Source: CAYYBE01 sp964470345
Lineage (GTDB): Bacteria > Babelota > Babeliae > Babelales > Babelaceae
Length of the DNA stretch: 64,000 nt
NCBI GenBank assembly: GCA_964470345.1
Contig: CAYYBE010000002.1
Span: 62,001 to 126,000, forward strand
Direction of reading: 5' to 3'
Shown: positions 1 through 7,178 of the stretch, in pieces
Numbering within the stretch: the stretch's first letter is position 1
How the letters are laid out: every line of letters begins with the position of its first letter
The notes under the pieces: model-generated
Database searches by the model: none
What the model saw: only the letters and a program-made list of their open reading frames with translations
What the model was told of the DNA's origin: nothing
Program-made: the position numbers and the translations under genes

Positions 1-510
1 TTGATTGGGCACTACGATGAGTGTATCTACTTCTTTCTTCAACAATGCTTCAGCTTCATTGGCAACGGTCATACGCCGTTTACCTTCAAAAGAAAATGGC
101 TTGGTGACTACTGCAATCGTTAACATGTCCCGTTCACGCAATGCTCGTGCAATAACTGGCAATGCTCCTGATCCCGTTCCTCCGCCTAACCCTCCGGTAA
201 GAAAGACGATATCGCTTTCTTGTACTCGCTCAAGTATCTCTGACAAATCTTCTTCAGCTGCGCGCTTACCTACATCTGGATTGGCCCCTGCCCCCAGCCC
301 TTTTGCTGATTTGATTCCAATCTGTAGTTTGTGATGTGCTTTTACATGCTGTAATGCTTGCAAATCAGTGTTCATTGCAAGGCATTCAACATGCTCAAGC
401 TCTGCGCCAAGTAGCATGGTAACTGAATTTCCACCGGCACCCCCAACCCCTATTACGGAAATACGGACAATGGGCGAGTGCGTCGTTTCTGCTTCTTCAA
501 AGGTGATCAT
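1..510 (-). CDS. ftsZ: Cell division protein FtsZ, N-terminal part (cut by window start)
   Basis: Tubulin-like GTPase that forms the cytokinetic Z ring. Only the N-terminal 170 residues are in the window. They start MITFEEAETTHSP and contain the nucleotide-binding VGGAGGNSV segment, the switch-like MNTDLQAL segment and the tubulin/FtsZ signature GGLGGGTGSGALPV. These are diagnostic for the family. The start codon at 510 lies behind a strong Shine-Dalgarno (AAAGGAGGAGAGG). The gene follows ftsQ and ftsA on the same strand, the usual dcw order, but is separated from ftsA by a toxin-antitoxin pair on the opposite strand. It therefore probably needs its own promoter in the 510-655 gap. The gene is truncated only by the window edge. 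Confidence 0.97.
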   Translation of the reverse strand, partial: MITFEEAETTHSPIVRISVIGVGGAGGNSVTMLLGAELEHVECLAMNTDLQALQHVKAHHKLQIGIKSAKGLGAGANPDVGKRAAEEDLSEILERVQESDIVFLTGGLGGGTGSGALPVIARALRERDMLTIAVVTKPFSFEGKRRMTVANEAEALLKKEVDTLIVVPNQ

Positions 511-654
511 ACCTCTCCTCCTTTTTTATCTAGCACTAACTCGTTAGCAAGCTAGCACGCCGCCCACGCGCAATGCAATATATTTGCGCGTTGTAAAGTT
601 TTCAGTTGCTTCTTTGTAGCACATTGAATAAGCTTGTTTTTTAGGGAGGATTTT

Positions 655-975
655 ATGATAAACAGAGAAGTTATCAACGAAGTTAAAAACCGATTAATAA
701 AAACATATAATCCAATAGCAATATACCTTTTCGGATCATATGCGTGGGGTTCGCCAACCGAAGATAGCGATTTGGATTTATTAATTGTTATCGATAAGTC
801 TGAAGAAAAAACGTATAACCGCGTTCGTTCTGGACAGCGAGCATTATTTGGACTTGGAATTTCCAAAGACATGATTGTTTATACAAAAGATGAATTTGAA
901 AAATATTCAAAAAGCGTGACCTCTTTATGCCATAAAATAAAAAAAGAGGGAAAAGTAATTTATGCAAGAGCATGA
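655..975 (+). CDS. MNT-type nucleotidyltransferase (antitoxin of MNT-HEPN pair 1)
   Basis: A 106-residue minimal nucleotidyltransferase. It has the pol-beta-fold motif GSYAWGSPTEDSDLDLLIV, with GS near residue 26 and the DxD metal ligands near residues 38-40. In the MntA/HepT type of system the MNT protein AMPylates and silences a HEPN RNase; that role is inferred here. The ATG at 655 is chosen because AGGGAGG lies just upstream; an in-frame TTG at 634 is less likely. The 3' end overlaps the HEPN gene by 14 bp, which indicates translational coupling. It is closely similar to the protein at 13653-13973, and both end in the same residues (ARA). The pair is inserted between ftsA and ftsZ, transcribed against them. 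Confidence 0.9.
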   Translation: MINREVINEVKNRLIKTYNPIAIYLFGSYAWGSPTEDSDLDLLIVIDKSEEKTYNRVRSGQRALFGLGISKDMIVYTKDEFEKYSKSVTSLCHKIKKEGKVIYARA

Positions 976-1366
976 GGGTTGGCTGCGAATAGCAAAGGAA
1001 GATTTGCTTATGGCTAAACTTGGTTTGGCTAATGAGCTTTTTTCTCATGTTACCTATAATTGTCAACAATGTGCTGAAAAAGCACTAAAGGGTTATTTGG
1101 TTTTTAAGAGATACCCTGCGATTATAAAGACGCATGATTTATTGAAATTACTTGAGTTGTGTATGTCATTTGATCAAGAATTTCAAAAAAAATTTGATGC
1201 TGCCGATTATATAAATCCATTTTCAACTAAATTTAGATATCCAACCGAATATGATCTTCCTGATTTTGCTGAAGCTGAACTTGCGATTAAACATGCTCGA
1301 AGTATCTTTAAGTTCGTTCTCAAAAAAATTTCTGAACCTGAAACAGGTCAAACACAAATTTTTTAA
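962..1366 (+). CDS. HEPN domain protein (toxin of MNT-HEPN pair 1)
   Basis: A 134-residue all-helical HEPN-family protein, recognisable from YNCQQCAEKALKGYL followed by KTHDLLKLL, the usual pattern of HEPN partners of MNT proteins. It is presumed to be an RNase toxin controlled by the nucleotidyltransferase encoded just upstream. The conserved His sits in KTHDL near residue 60. An Arg lies eight positions before it, so the canonical RX4-6H spacing is not clearly met and the active site needs checking. The gene ends 1 bp before the convergent 3' end of ftsA, so the two transcripts would collide unless terminated. A second copy of the module is at 13960-14388. Confidence 0.87.
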   Translation: MQEHEGWLRIAKEDLLMAKLGLANELFSHVTYNCQQCAEKALKGYLVFKRYPAIIKTHDLLKLLELCMSFDQEFQKKFDAADYINPFSTKFRYPTEYDLPDFAEAELAIKHARSIFKFVLKKISEPETGQTQIF

Positions 1367-1367
1367 A

Positions 1368-2603
1368 TCAAAAGAAATCAAAGACCCACGTCTTCATGCG
1401 GCCAAAGACCTGCTGATAGATCGGCCCTTGTAACGAGCGGGAAAATTGTTCACGGTTGCGCTTAATCGCACAAGTTAACAGACCATACCCTGTTGCATAC
1501 ATAGGGTTGTCGAGTGCCTGTTTAAATGCGAGCGAGATACGTGGACGGCCGATGCGAACAGGCATATCTAACAAACGTTCTGCCTGCTCTTTCATACCGG
1601 CCAGAAGTGCACCACCCCCCGTTAACACAAGCCCTGCTGGCATAAACGAACGAAGCTTTTGTTTTTCGATTTCATCATGTAGTTTATGCAACAATTCGTC
1701 AGTACGTGATTCAAGTACTGCAAGAATATCCGAAAGCATAACGGTCTGCTTTCTTTGACCGTCAACCGTTTCAATTTCTACAGGCATGTTTTGCGTAAAG
1801 AGCGATGTATCGGCGATACCAAACTCTTTCTTAATCCGCTCTGCTTCTCTGATGGTTGTATGCAAGCAGACGGCAAGATCTTTGGTAAATATGTTGCCCG
1901 CAATAAGAAAGACTTGTGTGTGGCGAATATTAGCCTGCTGATAGATAGCAAAGTCTGACGTGCCACCACCAATATCAAGCATCCCGATGCCAAGCTCACG
2001 CTCATCTTCACTTAACACAGCATCAGCAGAAGCAAGGGGTTCAAGGATAACATCTTCTACTTTAACGCCTGCAAGCGCACAGCAACGAATCAGATTTTGC
2101 ACCGAAGCAACAGCACCGGTAATAATATGCACTTGCGCCTCAAGGCGAACGCCGTACATACCGAGTGGATCTTTTACGAGATGTTCATTATCGATGACAT
2201 AAAATTGGGGTAATGCATGTAAAAGCTGCTGCCCTTTGGGAAGGGGAATTGCTTTGGCAACAGCAAGAACACTGGCTATATCACTTTGCTTAATTTCACC
2301 ATGCTTTATGGGAACCATACCATTGGAATTAAAGGCATGAATATGTCCGCCAGAGGCTCCAACGAAAACAGATTCAACCGAACAGCCTGCCATCATTTCT
2401 GCTTCTTTGAGCGCCATTTTAATTGAATGTACTGCTGGTGCAATATCAACAACGACACCACGTGCAAGACCTGCTGATGGCGCTTTTCCAATACCAATAA
2501 TTTCGAGCTCATCATCGATTTGTTGAGCTATTAACACACAAATTTTTGTTGTTCCAATATCAATTGCGGTCACTATCTGATGTGCCCCGAGTCGTTGTTT
2601 CAT
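1368..2603 (-). CDS. ftsA: Cell division protein FtsA
   Basis: Actin-like ATPase that tethers FtsZ to the membrane and recruits the divisome. The 411-residue protein begins MKQRLGAHQIVTAIDIGTTK. This contains the phosphate-1 loop of the actin fold. A second motif, GIGMLDIGGGTSDFAIY, is in the middle and the adenosine motif LVLTGGGALLAGM lies near the C-terminus. The start at 2603 follows a GGGGGAATGT ribosome site. A longer in-frame reading from 2687 lacks a good start and would run further into ftsQ. The first 44 bp overlap the 3' end of ftsQ, so the two genes are translationally coupled. The C-terminus ends KTWVFDFF, a plausible short membrane-binding tail. Confidence 0.96.
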   Translation of the reverse strand: MKQRLGAHQIVTAIDIGTTKICVLIAQQIDDELEIIGIGKAPSAGLARGVVVDIAPAVHSIKMALKEAEMMAGCSVESVFVGASGGHIHAFNSNGMVPIKHGEIKQSDIASVLAVAKAIPLPKGQQLLHALPQFYVIDNEHLVKDPLGMYGVRLEAQVHIITGAVASVQNLIRCCALAGVKVEDVILEPLASADAVLSEDERELGIGMLDIGGGTSDFAIYQQANIRHTQVFLIAGNIFTKDLAVCLHTTIREAERIKKEFGIADTSLFTQNMPVEIETVDGQRKQTVMLSDILAVLESRTDELLHKLHDEIEKQKLRSFMPAGLVLTGGGALLAGMKEQAERLLDMPVRIGRPRISLAFKQALDNPMYATGYGLLTCAIKRNREQFSRSLQGPIYQQVFGRMKTWVFDFF

Positions 2604-3378
2604 ACATTCCCCCTTGCATGCGTGAAAGCCTCTCTTGGCATAGCACAGCTTGTCCCCCCATGCGAACGTCAATGCGCCATGCATCACGTTGATTCTTCAC
2701 GCTCCCTTTTTTCCCTACACGTTTCTCTTCAATCTTTTGTTGCAATGTCGTAATCACGGCACGAAGCTTCTCATCAAAGCGAGTTCTATGCCAGGCGCCA
2801 ATAGTCAGGCCTGGCTGTTCACGATCAATAAGGTCAATATGGGTTTTGTCGTACCAAATAATCTCATAGCGATCAAAAAAATCAGCTGGCAACGCCACCA
2901 AAAAAGAAAAAAGCTCTTTCTTGACCCGTTCATTATTAATCTGTTTATCCAACACCGTGACCTGGGGTAGACGGTCTATTATTTCATCTTTAAAAAATTC
3001 TTTTGCTCCCCACACTCCCGCTTCAGCGCCCTCTTTTTTGGAGAAAACAAACTTGTGATTAATCAGCACAAATGGATGAACGCTGTCAATCTGTACATAG
3101 GCAGTATTTGCCCCAACATAGCGAACACGTGCACGAGCAACGGTCGGTGCTACCGGCCCTAAAAGAGCTGCCAACGATTGCGAAGTTACTCCATGCACCG
3201 TTGTCGGCGTAAAGGTCGTTCGAATAATATATTGCATCTCATACGAAAAACGGGGATCAAGCCAAAAGGTTACATGGCGGGGTGCCCAAAGTTGGCGAAC
3301 ACCGAGCACCAACCCAAGAACACCAACCACAAAACTCGCCGAATAGCGAATTACGCGCTGTGTTATAGAACGTTTCAT
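2560..3378 (-). CDS. ftsQ: Cell division protein FtsQ (DivIB/POTRA type)
   Basis: Bitopic divisome protein. Identification rests on position directly upstream of ftsA, length (272 residues) and architecture. There is a short basic N-terminus, one membrane segment (about residues 13-30), then a periplasmic region with POTRA-like sequence (residues ~40-100) and a beta-rich domain ending at GAWHRTRFDEKL. A hydrophilic, charged extension follows residue ~215. The start at 3378 has a GGGGAAGGG ribosome site. The C-terminal extension is encoded partly in the overlap with ftsA. Sequence similarity to FtsQ is weak, as is usual for this family, so context carries much of the weight. Confidence 0.85.
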   Translation of the reverse strand: MKRSITQRVIRYSASFVVGVLGLVLGVRQLWAPRHVTFWLDPRFSYEMQYIIRTTFTPTTVHGVTSQSLAALLGPVAPTVARARVRYVGANTAYVQIDSVHPFVLINHKFVFSKKEGAEAGVWGAKEFFKDEIIDRLPQVTVLDKQINNERVKKELFSFLVALPADFFDRYEIIWYDKTHIDLIDREQPGLTIGAWHRTRFDEKLRAVITTLQQKIEEKRVGKKGSVKNQRDAWRIDVRMGGQAVLCQERLSRMQGGMYETTTRGTSDSDRN

Positions 3379-3470
3379 CCCTTCCCCTTTTTGACAAAGT
3401 CAGCGATTTCCCCACGCGGGCTTCTAAGAAGGTTATACTTTTTTATGATACAAAGAGTCAATAGATTGCT

Positions 3471-4199
3471 TCAGATCTTATTCGTCTGCACAGCGATCGC
3501 GAATAATAAGATCCCCGCCGCAACTGAAGCATTGTATGATATGTCAGCCGTTTTCTGCGGCAACATAACCCGTTCGCCCTGCGCAAGTACAGCAGCCGAA
3601 ACGCCAATTCCTTCAGAGCCAATAACAATACAGAGCGGCTGAGTAAAGGCGGTTTTTCTTACGTCTTTGCCACCAAGTGCTGCAATATAGTTTGCATATC
3701 CGGCTTTTTTAAGCTCTTGCAGCGCAGGAGCAAGCGAGGCAACTTCACAGATCTCGATATGTTCAGCAAGACCTGCCGAAGATTTAAGAGCAACAGCATT
3801 AAGAGGAGCACTTTGCTTACGACTGATGATGATGCCATCAACCCCGGTGCAATAGGCAGAACGAATAATAGCGCCTAAGTTACGCGGGTCTTGGATCCCA
3901 TCAAGGGCGATCAGAAAGGGGGAACGCGTTGGATCAAACGGTTTTTTACGAAAAGGGAATGGGGCGGCAGCGGCAACAACTCCTTGATGGTCAGTGGTAC
4001 CCGCCATCTTGGCAAGTTGATCCCGAGTAACATAGGAGATAGGAACATGGGCAGGTAACAGACGGCGTATCTGTCCCCACGCCTGCGGTTCAGGACGTGT
4101 TGTGTAGACCATACGTAAGGTACGGCGCTTTGCCCTCAGCAGTTCAAGAATCGGGTGAATCCCGTACACAAGTGATTGGTCAGCGGTTACTATTGCCAT
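3471..4199 (-). CDS. rlmB: 23S rRNA 2'-O-ribose methyltransferase, SpoU/TrmH family (RlmB-like)
   Basis: SPOUT-class methyltransferase of 242 residues, close to the 243-250 typical of RlmB, which methylates G2251 of 23S rRNA. The N-terminal substrate-binding domain begins VYGIHPILELLRAKRRTL. The catalytic domain has the three SpoU motifs: LDGIQDPRNLGAIIRSA (motif 1), IVIGSEGIGVS (motif 2) and LPQKTADISYNASVAAGI (motif 3, forming the AdoMet knot). The start at 4199 has an AAGGGACATCG ribosome site. The exact rRNA target cannot be read from the sequence, but the G-x-H-P N-terminus favours RlmB over TrmH. Confidence 0.9.
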   Translation of the reverse strand: MAIVTADQSLVYGIHPILELLRAKRRTLRMVYTTRPEPQAWGQIRRLLPAHVPISYVTRDQLAKMAGTTDHQGVVAAAAPFPFRKKPFDPTRSPFLIALDGIQDPRNLGAIIRSAYCTGVDGIIISRKQSAPLNAVALKSSAGLAEHIEICEVASLAPALQELKKAGYANYIAALGGKDVRKTAFTQPLCIVIGSEGIGVSAAVLAQGERVMLPQKTADISYNASVAAGILLFAIAVQTNKI

Positions 4200-4201
4200 C
4201 G

Positions 4202-4990
4202 ATGTCCCTTAAAAAAACGTTTATGTGCCATGTACTTCAGTATAGCCTTACAGGTTATTTCCCACTAGACTACTTACAACGTATGTCCGCCGCCGATGCG
4301 CATGAAAGAGTCAAAGTGAAACAGATCTCTCCCTCCAACATTCTTACCCTGCTTATATATAGTGCGATCGCACTCTGCAGTGGTTTTGGGTACGTTGTCT
4401 TTGCCCAGAAGCTCCTTTCTCCAGACGAAGCAATCAGCTACGCTCAAAAAACAATTACGACCAACGGGGTAATTAAGAAAGCGCTTTTTTCGCCCGATGA
4501 CCAGATCAAAAAAGTATTGATTGGTTTAATTCATGCTGAACAAGAACATATCTATCTTGCTGTCTTTTCTCTGACAGATGCCGAGATTACCCAGGCTCTT
4601 ATTGAAGCACACCACCGAGGCATTCTTGTTGAAGTGGTTGCTGATACGATGTGCCTTAAGCAAGGGGGAAGCAAAGTTCATAAACTGCATACCGCAGGCC
4701 TCGCCGTTCGTACCTTTCCTACTGAAGACAGTAAGGCACTTATGCACAACAAATTTGTGGTTTTTGCTAAAAATTTGAACGACCAGCCAATCTTGTGGAC
4801 CGGGTCATTTAATTTTACCTATTCTGCTACTCGGTTTAACCAAGAAAATGTGCTTATCTTACAAGACGCTGATCTGGCGCAAACCTATATTGACCACTTT
4901 CGCATTGTCCAGGCACGAGCCTTTCCCTTTAATCCCCGCTTGGCATACCAGCCCAAAACCCGCCGCGGACGCTGTGGTGTGTGCGGTTAG
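4202..4990 (+). CDS. Phospholipase D-like domain protein, membrane-anchored
   Basis: A single PLD-like domain protein of up to 262 residues. A hydrophobic segment (ILTLLIYSAIALCSGFGYVV) acts as an N-terminal signal anchor and places the domain outside the cytoplasm. The catalytic region reads HNKFVVFAKN followed by WTGSFNFTYSA. The His, Lys and the downstream GSxN are present, but the Asp of the classical HxKxxxxD motif is replaced by Ala. Hydrolase activity is therefore uncertain. Bacterial members of this type include Nuc-like nucleases and phospholipases. The start is ambiguous: ATG codons at 4202, 4223 and 4283 are in frame and none has a good ribosome site; 4283 would place the membrane segment closest to the N-terminus. 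Confidence 0.75.
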   Translation: MSLKKTFMCHVLQYSLTGYFPLDYLQRMSAADAHERVKVKQISPSNILTLLIYSAIALCSGFGYVVFAQKLLSPDEAISYAQKTITTNGVIKKALFSPDDQIKKVLIGLIHAEQEHIYLAVFSLTDAEITQALIEAHHRGILVEVVADTMCLKQGGSKVHKLHTAGLAVRTFPTEDSKALMHNKFVVFAKNLNDQPILWTGSFNFTYSATRFNQENVLILQDADLAQTYIDHFRIVQARAFPFNPRLAYQPKTRRGRCGVCG

Positions 4991-5250
4991 ATTCCCAGTT
5001 TTTTATAGAGATCTTCTAAACTCTCGTAATGTGTCAAGTTCTTGCCATTTTGAGCATCTAAAAGAGCCCGTCTGGTTCTTTTGTTGGGGATATGCGGATC
5101 AGATTCGCAAAGACATTTCTCAATTGCTTCAATCACAATTTCCCGCATGCTCTTACCAAGAGCTTTTGCCCGCTTTTTAAGCCATAGGTGCGTATCAGTG
5201 GGGATATCAATCGTAAGACGTACCGTATCACTTTGCTTTTGTTTTCGCAT
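4987..5250 (-). CDS. Ribbon-helix-helix antitoxin-like protein (orphan)
   Basis: An 87-residue protein. The N-terminal half (VRLTIDIPTDTHLWLKKRA then SMREIVIEAIEKC) fits a ribbon-helix-helix DNA-binding fold. The C-terminal tail (ALLDAQNGKNLTHYESLEDL) resembles RelB/DinJ-type antitoxin tails that wrap a RelE-like toxin. No toxin gene is adjacent. The gene overlaps the convergent PLD-like gene by 4 bp at the 3' ends and has about 145 bp of non-coding DNA upstream. The ATG at 5250 has a GGAG ribosome site; an extension to 5277 is possible. It may be a relic of a lost pair or regulate a toxin elsewhere. Confidence 0.75.
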   Translation of the reverse strand: MRKQKQSDTVRLTIDIPTDTHLWLKKRAKALGKSMREIVIEAIEKCLCESDPHIPNKRTRRALLDAQNGKNLTHYESLEDLYKKLGI

Positions 5251-5395
5251 AAATGCTCCAATAAAAAATCGCCGCAACTAACAGTTACAGTTTAACACAG
5301 CCCAGGAACAAGGGCATTCTTTTTTGACACACCCCGCCTCCCCTGATAGGGTAAATATCAGCAATTGCGCTCTATGTTAACAGGGGTTAAAAATT

Positions 5396-6442
5396 ATGAT
5401 GCGACACAATTATATAATTTTAGCGGGACTTCTCTGTTTTTCTGGTTGCTTTACTGAGAAAAAGCCAGCAGAAAAGCCATGCACCCTCCCCATACCCGAC
5501 TACTCAAAATCCCTCACCTATGAGCAACGCGTTACTGGGGCGATTATAGGGGCAGCCCTGGGAGCAACACTGGCAAACCAGGCAAGAGTCCACAATCAAG
5601 AAAAACCTTTAGATTTACCCTTTATTCCAACCCTCAAATTTGCCCTCCACGCAAAGCAAGAGGGGTGGAGCACACAGAACTTCCAAGATAAACTTGCCGC
5701 CTATTATAGAGAAAATGTGACCCCAGATGCTCTTGCTGGGAAAAGCCCTGAGGCGAACGCGCTCCTGGTAACCTGGCCATTAGCTCTTGTTTTTCCTGAA
5801 GAAATCCCCCTGCTCAGCAGGCTTACCGACTACCAGGTTCGCCTTCTTAGCGACCACCCTATTACCCGCGGCGCGGCGGTCGCCTTTGCGGTTGGCCTTG
5901 CCCACGCCCTGCATAATGTTCATCAGTTTGCCATCGCTCGAGCCATGACCCGCACGGCAGCAACGTTTATTACCCTTGAACAACCATATCGCCCCCAAGC
6001 AAAGCGGCTGCATGGCAAAACTCCCCCAACAATCGACCAGTTCAAAGACAATCTCCTCTTAACAACCGACGTGATTCGCTACGGCGGCGGACAGGGGGGC
6101 GGGAAAGGATTAAATCACCCTACCCCAGAAAAAATTTTAGGCACGGTAAACGATGCCCAGGCAAACCTAAGATCACCACAGGGCTTTTTACTCGGCTTTG
6201 CCGCTGATGAAGCAGTTGGCGCAGCGCTGTATATCTTCTTTAGACACCGTGACGATTTGTTGGCTGGCATAACCGAAGGGGCCCAAAGTCCTGGAAACAA
6301 TATTGCGATCGCCACACTGGCTGGCGCATTAATCGGCGCATACTCTGGGCTGCCTGCGATACTCAATCTTTCTAAGCTTGAAAACCGAGAGGAACTCTTT
6401 GCCCTCGCTCATGAAATTGCACAATTACAGGTGTCCGTATGA
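5396..6442 (+). CDS. ADP-ribosylglycohydrolase-fold lipoprotein with degenerate metal sites
   Basis: A 348-residue protein with a lipoprotein signal: hydrophobic stretch IILAGLLCF followed by the lipobox FSGC. The rest has the all-helical ADP-ribosylglycohydrolase pattern: GAIIGAALGATL at the start, ADEAVGAALYIF, and GNNIAIATLAGALIGAYSG near the end. In active family members the first motif carries Asp and the last carries a DxDT-type metal-binding motif. Here these are Ala/Thr and Asn-Asn-Ile, so the di-magnesium site looks lost. It may bind rather than cleave ADP-ribose. It shares a 4-bp ATGA overlap with the next gene. A TTGACA at 5324 may be part of its promoter. Confidence 0.8.
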   Translation: MMRHNYIILAGLLCFSGCFTEKKPAEKPCTLPIPDYSKSLTYEQRVTGAIIGAALGATLANQARVHNQEKPLDLPFIPTLKFALHAKQEGWSTQNFQDKLAAYYRENVTPDALAGKSPEANALLVTWPLALVFPEEIPLLSRLTDYQVRLLSDHPITRGAAVAFAVGLAHALHNVHQFAIARAMTRTAATFITLEQPYRPQAKRLHGKTPPTIDQFKDNLLLTTDVIRYGGGQGGGKGLNHPTPEKILGTVNDAQANLRSPQGFLLGFAADEAVGAALYIFFRHRDDLLAGITEGAQSPGNNIAIATLAGALIGAYSGLPAILNLSKLENREELFALAHEIAQLQVSV

Positions 6443-7041
6443 AAAACAGCGCATTTGCTGAAGTCGTTGAAAGTTCCCTGAACACGTGGCAAGGCCACTG
6501 TTGGCAATGGGATGATTTTCCCCAGTTTGGAGCCCTGGTAACCATAACCTCCCCAGCACGTACCTTTTTTGGCATTGTCAGCCAGATTCAGACAGGTTCA
6601 CTCGACCCTGCGCGAACCCCCTTCCCCTTTGGCAAAACCGAAGAAGAGCTTGCTAAAGAGCAGCCACAGATTTTTGCCTTTCTTAAAACCACGTTTGCCT
6701 GCACCGTTGTTGGGTCTGAAGAGCGGGGTGCCCTCAACTACCAATGGCCACCAGAGCCGCCCAAGATCCACGCCTTTATTCATCGTGCCTCTGATGAGCA
6801 TTATCGCCGCTTTTTTGCAGGAGAACAGTATATCCACCCCCTTTTCGGCTCTGCAGCATCTCTGCCCAGCCTAGACGAGCTCCTGCTCGCCCTTCTGAAA
6901 CAACTTGCCCACCGCAATCTGCTTACCCAAGATAAGATTAACCAGTTTGTGGAGCACTTTTCCCTGTTAACTGGCAACGATTACCGCCGACTCAAATTAT
7001 TCCTCCAAAGAGTTTCCACTATGCTTCCTCCCCTGGAGTAA
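6439..7041 (+). CDS. HAS-barrel-like domain protein of unknown function
   Basis: A 200-residue protein, start ATG overlapping the stop of the upstream glycohydrolase-like gene, so the two are certainly co-translated. Residues 25-110 look like a HAS-barrel type beta domain: FGALVTITSPARTFFGIVSQ, then TPFPFGKTEEELAKEQPQIF, a pattern I recognise from uncharacterised cyanobacterial proteins. The C-terminal half is helical. No signal peptide is visible, so it is probably cytoplasmic although its partner looks exported. Function unknown. Confidence 0.65.
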   Translation: MKNSAFAEVVESSLNTWQGHCWQWDDFPQFGALVTITSPARTFFGIVSQIQTGSLDPARTPFPFGKTEEELAKEQPQIFAFLKTTFACTVVGSEERGALNYQWPPEPPKIHAFIHRASDEHYRRFFAGEQYIHPLFGSAASLPSLDELLLALLKQLAHRNLLTQDKINQFVEHFSLLTGNDYRRLKLFLQRVSTMLPPLE

Positions 7042-7178
7042 TCCAGAAATTTCTTGACCGTTTGACAATAAGAACCCGACTGGTAGTCTGAATTATATAA
7101 TTAAAAAACTACCAGCAGTTTCCTCTATGGAAACCAAGCATCAAAAAAATCAAGCTTGCAAACAAAAAAGGAAGCAAC

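Noticed and set aside
7062..7101. TTGACA and TATAAT as promoter of the gene at 7179
   Set aside because: The two hexamers are 28 bp apart, too far for one promoter, and no better pair was found.
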